Positions 15,396 to 22,258 of a DNA stretch of 64,000 nt are shown here, piece after piece. A program made the position numbers and the translations under genes. Within the stretch, counting starts at the first letter, position 1. Each line of letters begins with the position of its first letter. Origin of the DNA: Thermoanaerobaculum sp. (GTDB taxonomy: Bacteria > Acidobacteriota > Thermoanaerobaculia > Multivoradales > UBA5704). The stretch covers positions 120,835 to 184,834 of the forward strand of contig JAJKHS010000082.1 of the NCBI GenBank assembly GCA_021154885.1. Reading direction: 5' to 3'. The notes under the pieces were generated by a model. It saw only the letters and a program-made list of their open reading frames with translations, was not told the origin of the DNA and did no database searches.

Positions 15396-16667
15396 TCAGT
15401 GTATGGCTGGGCAGGTCCCCAACGAGCCGCCGCTGCTCACTTGCTTCAGCCCGATATAGCCGTTTTTAAAATCATAGAGATACTGGTAGTCCAGCAGGAT
15501 TGTCCGGCCGGTATTGACGAAGGGCGGCTTCTGGCCCGGTGTTTCATACGGCTGGGGGTTGGGGATCACCACCGGAACCGGCGCGAGCTTTGTGCCTTGG
15601 ACCGTATAGCTGTACTTCACCACAGGATTCGATTGGGCCGGCAGATTCACCGTCACCGTGTTGCCGGGGGCGAGCGCCCAGACTGGCAGCGCGTGGTTGC
15701 TGGGGTCCTGGACCTGCACGAAGTCTTGCTTCGGCAACGAACTGCTGATGGTGATGTAGCTCTGAGAAATGCCGGTATCCACCAGGACGCTGCCGGAGTA
15801 GCACTGGGAGTTGTTGATCTGCACGCACATGTCGGCAGCGCACCAGTCGTTGACCGGGCTCTGGGGGAACGGGGCCAGCTTGATGAAATTAAAGCCGGCA
15901 GTATTCGCGGCGGTCAGGCCGACCGTCACTCCCGTGCTGCCAATGATATATCCCTGATTCCACGTTCCCCCGTTGACCCGCTGGCCGGCGAAGGTGGTCA
16001 GATTCAGGAGGGGATTCTTGTCCGGCGTGCTCTGGCTCGGGCCCGGTGTGCCCTGAGGCTGGGGGGTTGTGCCCTGCGTGCACTGAGACTGAAAACCCGG
16101 CTCCCGGCCAAAGCCGACGCCCATGTATGCAATGGATCGGGTTGAAGGGGGCAGAGTCGTGGGGCAGGTGTTGCCCCCCTGATATTTCTGACATCTTCCT
16201 GACTGCTCGACGACCAGCACCGGCACCGCTGCGGTCGCCAGCCCGTTGCTCCCATTCGCGCCATAGAAAGTGGCGGTCGCCGGGAGCCAGTGGCCGAGGT
16301 TCAGGATTTGGCTGCTGGAATAGTACAGATGGCCGTCAAACGGAGGACCGCTCGGCTTGTAACCCGGGATCATGCTGGCAGAAATGAGGACTCCGGTGGA
16401 GCCGGTATCCATTGTGAATAGCTGCGGTCTTACACGCCGCTGCACACCGTTCACCTTGACCGTTACCCCGGCTCTCAAGTGGGGGGGACAGGCCAAGAGC
16501 GGGCTGTTCCGAAGGAAGGGGATGACTTGGCTGACGTTAGAGTTGGAATAGTTAGGCGCCCCCTGTGCCGCCGCGGCCGCAGCTCCCAGCAGCAGGCAGG
16601 CAACAGCCATCTGGAATACTCTCCATCCTTGGATCTTGAGGGCGAGGACCAGCAACTCCTTTTTCAT
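15396..16667 (-). CDS. Secreted aspartic-protease-like protein with two DTG motifs
   Basis: A 423-aa protein with a signal peptide (FQMAVACLLLGAAAAAAQG) and AAAGGAG before the ATG. Two catalytic-type motifs are visible: FTMDTGSTGVLIS (about residue 85) and VLVDTGISQSYITI (about 295). Each is an Asp-Thr-Gly followed by a hydrophobic strand, the arrangement of two-lobed pepsin-like proteases; it also resembles bacterial DUF3443 proteins, which usually show one such motif. The central part is Gly/Pro/Thr-rich with several cysteines. It lies 141 bases after the esterase gene on the same strand and may share its operon. Protease activity is inferred only from the motifs. Confidence 0.7.
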   Translation of the reverse strand: MKKELLVLALKIQGWRVFQMAVACLLLGAAAAAAQGAPNYSNSNVSQVIPFLRNSPLLACPPHLRAGVTVKVNGVQRRVRPQLFTMDTGSTGVLISASMIPGYKPSGPPFDGHLYYSSSQILNLGHWLPATATFYGANGSNGLATAAVPVLVVEQSGRCQKYQGGNTCPTTLPPSTRSIAYMGVGFGREPGFQSQCTQGTTPQPQGTPGPSQSTPDKNPLLNLTTFAGQRVNGGTWNQGYIIGSTGVTVGLTAANTAGFNFIKLAPFPQSPVNDWCAADMCVQINNSQCYSGSVLVDTGISQSYITISSSLPKQDFVQVQDPSNHALPVWALAPGNTVTVNLPAQSNPVVKYSYTVQGTKLAPVPVVIPNPQPYETPGQKPPFVNTGRTILLDYQYLYDFKNGYIGLKQVSSGGSLGTCPAIH

Positions 16668-16808
16668 ACGATATCTCCTTTCGCAGTTCTATTCTTTCGA
16701 CCAATCGTTCCGAGGGCCACCCACGAAGGTCGACAGCCGCGGGGGATTTCCATGAGCGCCAGGGACTTTTGAAGCGGTGCGAGCTCTCAGGAAGTTGCCG
16801 ACTCAGCG

Positions 16809-19025
16809 TTACTGCTGCGCCCCGCCCGTGCCCATGATGTCCGAGGCTTTCGGAGTGTCGCCGATACGGGGAAGCCCATACATGTCCTCGATCGTGCGCA
16901 GCAGGTCGTGGGGGTTGTAGGTCGTACCGCTCGTCGAGCCCGGCGTCACCATGGCGCCCACGAGCAGTGTCCCGATCTGGTTTTGCGGCGGCTTGGTGTT
17001 GGCAGGTTCGGAATCCTCGAGACCGTGCTGCGCCGCCGCCTCGATCGTAACGGCTTCCAAGGCCTGCGCGATCGTGACGTTCTGCCCGCCGGGCATGGTG
17101 TGGACGTCACGTTCCCCGAGCTTCGGGTAGAACCAGGTATTGCGGGTTACCGCTTGCTCGACGTACCACAGCGGGTGCACGGGCGTAACGGTAGTGTCGC
17201 TGTGCAGGGAGAAGGGCACACCCAACTCGAGGTCGCGCCGTGTGGCGTCGATGCGTGCGGCCCGCCCTTTCTCGTCCGGCTGCTCGGGTCCGAGCGAGTC
17301 GAAGAGACGGGTCAGCATCTCCGGCGTCTCGTAGCCGATGGCGTCCCACAGGGTCGAGCAGTTGGCGGTTGCGTTCAGGGGATCGTTCGCCGCCGAGGAG
17401 CGCTCCCTCAGCAGGAGGTAGGTGTTGTTGGGTTTGAATAGAGGCCAGGTGCTGCCCGGGTTCCGGCTGTGGGCGAAGTTTGTCCAGTAGCCTCCGATCG
17501 TTCGGGCGAGCGACTCCTCCTGCGGATTGAAGGAAATCTTGCCCCCGAACTGCCAGGTCGTGTTGAAGACATAAGGGAGCTCGTCGGTGTGACAGACCAA
17601 CCTGTTGCACTCTGGCACCTTGGGCTCTGCGAAATCCCAGAAATTGAAGCTCGAGACCTGGTCGAATTGATAGAGGTAGAGGGGCTGGGGCTTGGCTCCC
17701 CGAGTCGCCTCGATCGCCAGGTGACGATTCGCGCAAGTGAAAGAGAAATCAGTCACCACGTTGACGAGCTGGCTGGTACAGTCGGCAGATGTGCCACAGT
17801 CGTATCGCTGCAGCGACCGGATCCGCTTTGAATTGGCGGCGCCGAACTGTTGCTCGAGGAGCCGGGCATACGCAGCGGGGTTGGGAGGATTGTCATCTTT
17901 CGGGGCCCGGCCTTCGGCTTGATAGACGAAGATCACCCCCTCATCGTGATTGGTTCCCAGGAGGAGCGGCACGCTGAGTCTGGCGGCCGAGGCCATCGGC
18001 TGACCGGTGATGTATACGTGGTCGACGGTCGGTGTCCACAGGAAGTTGGAGATGCTCGCGAAGCTCAGGGGCTGCGCCGCGAGGAAGTTGTCCTGCGCTT
18101 TGACAAGGTCGCACGCAGTGGTCGCGGTCGTGCACAGAGTCGGAGCCGAGCCACAGAACGCGCTGCTCAGCGCCTGGGTTTGGGAGGTGTTCTTGTAAGG
18201 CAAGGCGAGCGCGTTGCTTTCCATGATGGCCGCGTGGAAGAGACCCGCGCTCTTGGGGCTGGAGAGCACATGGAGCCCGACCGACTTTGCGCCCGCGCTC
18301 TCACCGAACAGCGTCACGTTGTCCGGATTGCCGCCGAACTTGGCGATATTCGTCTGCACCCATTGGAGCGCCAGGAGCTGATCGGCGAAACCGAAGTTGT
18401 ACTTGCCGCCGTGGGCGAGGAAGCCGAGAGCGCCCAGACGGTAGTTGAGGGTCACTACGATCACCTTGCCCGCAGCCGCGAGATAGGTGCCGTCATACAG
18501 GTTCCCGCTGGGCGGGCTCGACGAGGCGGAGGTGCCTCCCGTGCTCGAGCCATGGTCGAAGTTGCCGCCATGGATGAACACCATCACGGGCAGCCGCGAG
18601 TTCTTCGTCATGCCGCCGGGCACCCAGACGTTTAGGTACAGACAATCTTCGCTCTCGCCGGATTCCAGCGTCTGGTCGTCCGTGCAGCGCCTGCTGGACG
18701 CAGTGTCTTTGGGTGTAGTGGTGGTTTGAGGGCATGCGTTTCCGTACGTGGTTGCCTGCAGAGGAGCGGAGCCCTTGAATGGCCTTGAGTATTGCCAGCG
18801 CAGGGAACCGACGGGCGGAACGGCGTAGGGAATGCCAAGATAGGCCGAGGCGGTAAAGGGGGGCTTCTTTTCCGTGAGGGTGACCTTTGACGTCATGCCG
18901 CAGACCGGGCCGCTCGACGTGTGAATAGTTCCGGTGTTGCACGCCGGCTTCTGAGCCCAGGCGGCGAGCGATCCGCAAATCGCCAGGAGGAGGAACAAGA
19001 GGGGAGTGCTGTGACGGGCGGGCAT
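16809..19025 (-). CDS. Secreted type-B carboxylesterase with phosphoesterase-like C-terminal tail
   Basis: A 738-aa exported protein. The start is set at 19025 because AAAGGAGAG lies 6 bases upstream and the signal peptide (LLFLLLAICGSLAAWA) follows; an ATG 24 bases further up was rejected. Residues about 30-550 are an alpha/beta-hydrolase of the para-nitrobenzyl-esterase type, with NYRLGALGFL, nucleophile elbow FGESAGAKSVG, acid region GTNHDEGVIF and VCHTDELPYVF with the catalytic His. The last 170 residues do not fit that family: TLLVGAMVTPG and YNPHDLLRTIEDMYGLPRIG match the end of AcpA/phospholipase-C-like phosphoesterases. This suggests a fusion. Confidence 0.85.
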   Translation of the reverse strand: MPARHSTPLLFLLLAICGSLAAWAQKPACNTGTIHTSSGPVCGMTSKVTLTEKKPPFTASAYLGIPYAVPPVGSLRWQYSRPFKGSAPLQATTYGNACPQTTTTPKDTASSRRCTDDQTLESGESEDCLYLNVWVPGGMTKNSRLPVMVFIHGGNFDHGSSTGGTSASSSPPSGNLYDGTYLAAAGKVIVVTLNYRLGALGFLAHGGKYNFGFADQLLALQWVQTNIAKFGGNPDNVTLFGESAGAKSVGLHVLSSPKSAGLFHAAIMESNALALPYKNTSQTQALSSAFCGSAPTLCTTATTACDLVKAQDNFLAAQPLSFASISNFLWTPTVDHVYITGQPMASAARLSVPLLLGTNHDEGVIFVYQAEGRAPKDDNPPNPAAYARLLEQQFGAANSKRIRSLQRYDCGTSADCTSQLVNVVTDFSFTCANRHLAIEATRGAKPQPLYLYQFDQVSSFNFWDFAEPKVPECNRLVCHTDELPYVFNTTWQFGGKISFNPQEESLARTIGGYWTNFAHSRNPGSTWPLFKPNNTYLLLRERSSAANDPLNATANCSTLWDAIGYETPEMLTRLFDSLGPEQPDEKGRAARIDATRRDLELGVPFSLHSDTTVTPVHPLWYVEQAVTRNTWFYPKLGERDVHTMPGGQNVTIAQALEAVTIEAAAQHGLEDSEPANTKPPQNQIGTLLVGAMVTPGSTSGTTYNPHDLLRTIEDMYGLPRIGDTPKASDIMGTGGAQQ

Positions 19026-19054
19026 CTCAATCTCTCCTTTTATCGTCAAGGGAA

Positions 19055-19088
19055 GGCGCTCCTCCGAGGAAGGCTTCGGAGGAGCGCC
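19055..19088. terminator. Intercistronic hairpin between aegerolysin-like and esterase genes
   Basis: A perfect 13-bp stem (GGCGCTCCTCCGA with its complement) and 8-base loop in the 82-base gap. No T run follows, so it may attenuate or stabilise the upstream aegerolysin-like message rather than end transcription fully. Confidence 0.6.
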
Positions 19089-19107
19089 GCGGATCCAATT
19101 CCGGCGG

Positions 19108-19476
19108 CTACGAACCGCTCAGGGTGTAGACGACGGTCGCGTTGTCGCCCTGTCCGCCGATGGTGGTCAGGGAGTAAGGGGGAGAGCAGACACCGGTATA
19201 GCCGTCGGAGCCTGCGTAAGGATCGTCCCAGGTCAAGGCAACGGTCTGACTGGAGTTGCCGGCGACGTCGTAGTTCGCGTAGCCCTGGGTACCGGTCATG
19301 AGACCGTTAGATTCCGACTCCCAAGTGACGTTGGTATGAGGGGGAATCTGCTCCGGCGGCACCATCTGGCCGTTGGGCCCATTGGACCAGATGCCGCCTT
19401 GGAGGCCGAAGCTCGTACGGCTAAGGGTCTGTGAGGTCTGGTTCTGAAAGTTGACGAGGACACTTCTCGATGCCAT
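19108..19476 (-). CDS. Aegerolysin-like beta-sandwich protein
   Basis: A 122-aa protein without a signal peptide, rich in beta-strand, Asn, Gly and Thr. The pattern resembles the aegerolysin family (fungal ostreolysin types and bacterial ET79/Cry34-like proteins): N-terminal RSVLVNFQNQTSQTL, then GIWSNGP, HTNVTWESESNGLMTGTQG, and VALTWDDPYAGSDGYTG. Aegerolysins bind membrane lipids and some pair with a larger partner to form pores; no MACPF-type partner was seen here. AAAGGAG lies before the ATG. A sigma-54-type element lies about 130 bases upstream, with the sigma-54 activator gene next to it. Confidence 0.65.
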   Translation of the reverse strand: MASRSVLVNFQNQTSQTLSRTSFGLQGGIWSNGPNGQMVPPEQIPPHTNVTWESESNGLMTGTQGYANYDVAGNSSQTVALTWDDPYAGSDGYTGVCSPPYSLTTIGGQGDNATVVYTLSGS

Positions 19477-19603
19477 GACGCTGCTCCTTTTCAGGACGAA
19501 ATGGGTTCAACGATGCTCTCCGCGAGAGCGCGTGCACATTGATCTCTTTCGAGACCGTCACTCATTCCGATCGACCGAATTTCGCGACTTGCGTCGAGGT
19601 GTC

Positions 19604-19622
19604 AAAGCAGCTTCGATGCCAA
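19604..19622 (-). promoter_or_regulatory. Candidate sigma-54 promoter for the aegerolysin-like/esterase genes
   Basis: Minus strand reads TTGGCAT-N5-CTGCTTT, with GG and GC exactly 10 bases apart as sigma-54 requires; it differs from the consensus (TTGGCAC-N5-TTGC) at two places. It lies about 130 bases before the aegerolysin-like ATG and about 105 bases from the end of a sigma-54 activator gene. Confidence 0.55.
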
Positions 19623-19674
19623 GCCCCGCCCGCTCACGGCGGCGCTTGGTAACCGCGAAAAAAACAGTTCTTCC

Positions 19675-19718
19675 CCGTATCCCTCCGTCCACAGGCCGGT
19701 GTGGACGATTGGATACGG
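19675..19718. terminator. 44-bp nested inverted repeat after the sigma-54 activator gene
   Basis: Outer arms CCGTATCC and GGATACGG, inner arms GTCCACA and TGTGGAC, all perfect, around a 6-base centre. On the minus strand it follows the activator stop by 9 bases and a run of seven T lies about 10 bases beyond, so it probably terminates that gene. It is also about 55-100 bp upstream of the candidate sigma-54 element at 19604-19622, where an enhancer would be expected, so a double role is possible. Confidence 0.6.
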
Positions 19719-19727
19719 TTGCCGCCG

Positions 19728-21662
19728 TCAGCCGTCGTCGCGGAGGTCGTCGCGGAGGTCGAGCTTGTTGATCAGGCGGTGGAGGTAGGTGGGCTGGAGG
19801 CCGAGGAGGTCGGCGGCGCGGGTCATGTTGCCCCCGGCTTCGATCACGGCGGCGCGGATCAACCGCTTCTTGGTCTCGTGCAGGGTCTCGTGGTAACGCC
19901 CGAGGCCGATCCCGGGGAGGGCGCCGGCTTCGAGCACGGTCTCGGGGAGGTCCTCGGGACGGACGAGGTCCCCTTCGCCCATCACGATCGCCCGCTCGAC
20001 CGCGTTGGCGAGCTCACGGACGTTGCCCGGCCAGTCGTAGCTCTGGAGACAGGCGCGGGCCTCGGGGGTGAAGCCGGCCACGGGACGGCCGAGACGCTGG
20101 CTGGTCAGGGCCGCGAAGTGGCTCGCCAGCAGCGGGACGTCCTCTCGCCGCTCGCGCAGGGACGGCAGGTGGAGGGGGATGACGCTCAGACGGTAGAAGA
20201 GGTCCTCGCGAAAGGTCCCCTCACGGATCGCCTTTTCGAGGTCCCGGTTGGTGGCGGCCACCACCCGCACGTTCACGCGGATGGGCCGGGTGCCGCCCAC
20301 CCGCTCGAATTCCCGCTCCTGGAGGAAGCGCAGGAGCTTGGCCTGGAGCGGCAGGGGCAGCTCTCCGACCTCGTCGAGGAACAGCGTGCCGCCGTCGGCC
20401 GCCTCGGCCTTCCCCGTCTTGCGGGCCACGGCGCCCGTGAAGGCCCCTTTCTCGTGGCCGAACAGCTCGCTTTCAAGCAGGTTTTCGGAGAGGGTGGCGC
20501 AGTTGATCGCCACGAACGGCCGGCCGGCCCGCGGGCTCTCCTGGTGCACGATACGAGCCGCCACCTCCTTGCCGGTGCCGCTCTCGCCGCGCAGCAGCAC
20601 GGTCGAGTCGCTCGCCGCGGCCCGCCGGAGCAGGCGTTGGATCTCGCGTATGCGGGGGCTCTCGCCCACCATCCCTCCCGCGTTGGCGGACAGTCCCTCG
20701 GCGAGGCGGCGGTTCTCTTCGTCCAGCCATTCCATCTGCCGGACGCCGGCGAGCGCGCCGGCGGTGATGCCGCCGAGGGCGGTCAGGATCTCCAGGTGCT
20801 CCTGGTCGAGCGGCGGGCCGGACGGCTCCTGCGTCAAGGCGTCGACGTAGAGCAGTCCGAGGCTGCGGCCGAGGTGGGCGATGGGCGCGGCGAGCAGGGC
20901 GCGGACGCAGGACGCCTCGAGGCTCTCGGCGCTCGCGAGGTCGCCGGACAGCAGCACGTCGCCGGCGAGCAGGGCGGTGCCGTCGAGGGTCTGGCGGACC
21001 ACGGTGCGCGAGACCGGAAAGGAGTCGGTCCCGCCCCGGCGGTCGAGGGCGAAGGCGTCCGCGATCTCGGGAGCGCCGCGGTCGGTGAGGAGCAGGGCGG
21101 CGCGGTCGCCTGGAATGGCGCTCAGGATCAGCTCGAGGAGAGCCCGGGCGAGCCCGGCGGTCGAGCGGGCCGACTGCAAGGCGGTGGCGATGCGGAGCAG
21201 GGTCTGGAAATCGCGGGCGATGCGGCCGCTCGCGTCGGCGCCGGCGCGGGCCGCGAGGTCTTTGCCGGGCCGGGTCCAGAGGGAGTCCTGCGGCGTGAGC
21301 TGGATCGTCGTGCGGGCGATGAAGTCGCCGTCGGCGAGGAGGACCCGGGGCTCGGCCCGCGGGGTGCTCCCCGGGCGGAGCTGGAAGAGGAGCAGGGTGT
21401 CTCCGACGGCGATGAGGTCGCCGTTCTCGAGGAGGCGCTCCTGGACCGGTTGCCCGTTGACGAAGGTGCCCCGGCGGCTCCCCAGATCGCGGAGGAGGAA
21501 TCCCCCCTCCTCCGGCTCCAGGGCGCAGTGGCGCCGGGAGACCGCCGGATCGCTCACCTGGAGGCCGTTGTCGACGAGGCGGCCGACGCTGATCCCCTCA
21601 GGACCGAGAGGAAAGAGGCGGCCTGCCAGCGGACCGCTCAGCACGGTAAGCGTGGTTTGCAT
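19728..21662 (-). CDS. Sigma-54-dependent activator with FHA and GAF sensor domains
   Basis: A 644-aa transcription activator. Residues 1-100 form an FHA domain ([31 protein letters not shown]), which binds phosphothreonine. About 150-300 is a GAF-like region. About 325-555 is the AAA+ domain with GESGTGKE (Walker A), the sigma-54 contact loop GAFTGA, and [10 protein letters not shown] (Walker B). The end is a Fis-type helix-turn-helix ([19 protein letters not shown]). There is no receiver domain, so the input is probably phosphoprotein binding. A Ser/Thr kinase gene lies 0.6 kb away, and sigma-54-type elements lie on both sides of this gene. A local circuit is inferred. Confidence 0.95.
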   Translation of the reverse strand: MQTTLTVLSGPLAGRLFPLGPEGISVGRLVDNGLQVSDPAVSRRHCALEPEEGGFLLRDLGSRRGTFVNGQPVQERLLENGDLIAVGDTLLLFQLRPGSTPRAEPRVLLADGDFIARTTIQLTPQDSLWTRPGKDLAARAGADASGRIARDFQTLLRIATALQSARSTAGLARALLELILSAIPGDRAALLLTDRGAPEIADAFALDRRGGTDSFPVSRTVVRQTLDGTALLAGDVLLSGDLASAESLEASCVRALLAAPIAHLGRSLGLLYVDALTQEPSGPPLDQEHLEILTALGGITAGALAGVRQMEWLDEENRRLAEGLSANAGGMVGESPRIREIQRLLRRAAASDSTVLLRGESGTGKEVAARIVHQESPRAGRPFVAINCATLSENLLESELFGHEKGAFTGAVARKTGKAEAADGGTLFLDEVGELPLPLQAKLLRFLQEREFERVGGTRPIRVNVRVVAATNRDLEKAIREGTFREDLFYRLSVIPLHLPSLRERREDVPLLASHFAALTSQRLGRPVAGFTPEARACLQSYDWPGNVRELANAVERAIVMGEGDLVRPEDLPETVLEAGALPGIGLGRYHETLHETKKRLIRAAVIEAGGNMTRAADLLGLQPTYLHRLINKLDLRDDLRDDG

Positions 21663-21709
21663 CGGCGTCCTTCAGTAGAAGATCGGCGGCGGTAGTGTAG
21701 CCGAATCTT

Positions 21710-21726
21710 CTGGCATCAAATTTGCT
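21710..21726 (+). promoter_or_regulatory. Strong candidate sigma-54 promoter
   Basis: Reads CTGGCAT-N5-TTGCT with GG and GC 10 bases apart; only one base of the core departs from the consensus TGGCAC-N5-TTGC. It points at the 136-aa gene starting at 21848 and lies just upstream of the divergent sigma-54 activator gene. Predicted transcript start is near 21737, leaving a leader of about 110 bases. Confidence 0.7.
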
Positions 21727-21783
21727 GTAAAGGGGTACCAGCCGAAAAATTTGCCGTACCGCCGGCCAGTCCGGTTGTGAGAT

Positions 21784-21800
21784 GCGGGGACGGTCCCCGC
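21784..21800. promoter_or_regulatory. 17-bp palindrome in the leader of the 136-aa gene
   Basis: GCGGGGAC, one centre base, GTCCCCGC: perfect 8-bp arms. It lies between the sigma-54 element and the ribosome binding site, so it could be an RNA hairpin or a protein site. Confidence 0.35.
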
Positions 21801-21847
21801 CTCAGGAGCCGGTCTATCGATGGATTTTTACGAACAGGAGGGAAATC

Positions 21848-22258
21848 ATGGTGCAAAACTTGGAAACGTTCAGTGTGCAGGTCACCTGTGGTCTCGATCC
21901 CACTTCCGGTCAACACACGATCACTGGCATCGATCCCCCTACACTGCGGCTCCATATAGAAGACTCGGCAACCTGGAAAATATCTGGTCTCCCTTCGGGT
22001 TTTTCCTTACTCTTCGACTTCGTTTCTCCACACGCTCCGGATGGGCTTTTCGGAAGCACATCGGCTAATCCGGTGGTGGGCGATGGCTCTGAGGTGGAGT
22101 TTTCGGGCAACTCCTTCTTTCAACCCGACGAGACGCAACGGGACTATTCCTATTCCATCAAGCTCCAGGATTCATCAGGCCGTATCCTGGTGTCCCACGA
22201 CCCCATGATCGACAGCCTCGGGCAGCCTCCGGGGCCGGATGATGGGGGCGGCTCCTAG
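21848..22258 (+). CDS. Small beta-rich protein of unknown function
   Basis: A 136-aa protein not recognised. It starts MVQNLETFSVQVTCGLDP after a good AGGAGG site. No signal peptide or membrane segment. It looks beta-rich with repeated Ser/Gly/Asp turns (WKISGLPSGFSLLFDFV, FSGNSFFQPDETQRDYSYSI) and ends in a Gly/Asp/Pro tail. It is the only gene behind the strong sigma-54-type element at 21710-21726. The last 4 bases overlap the end of the convergent kinase gene. It could be a partner or effector expressed with the aegerolysin-like protein, but nothing in the protein itself shows this. Confidence 0.7.
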   Translation: MVQNLETFSVQVTCGLDPTSGQHTITGIDPPTLRLHIEDSATWKISGLPSGFSLLFDFVSPHAPDGLFGSTSANPVVGDGSEVEFSGNSFFQPDETQRDYSYSIKLQDSSGRILVSHDPMIDSLGQPPGPDDGGGS

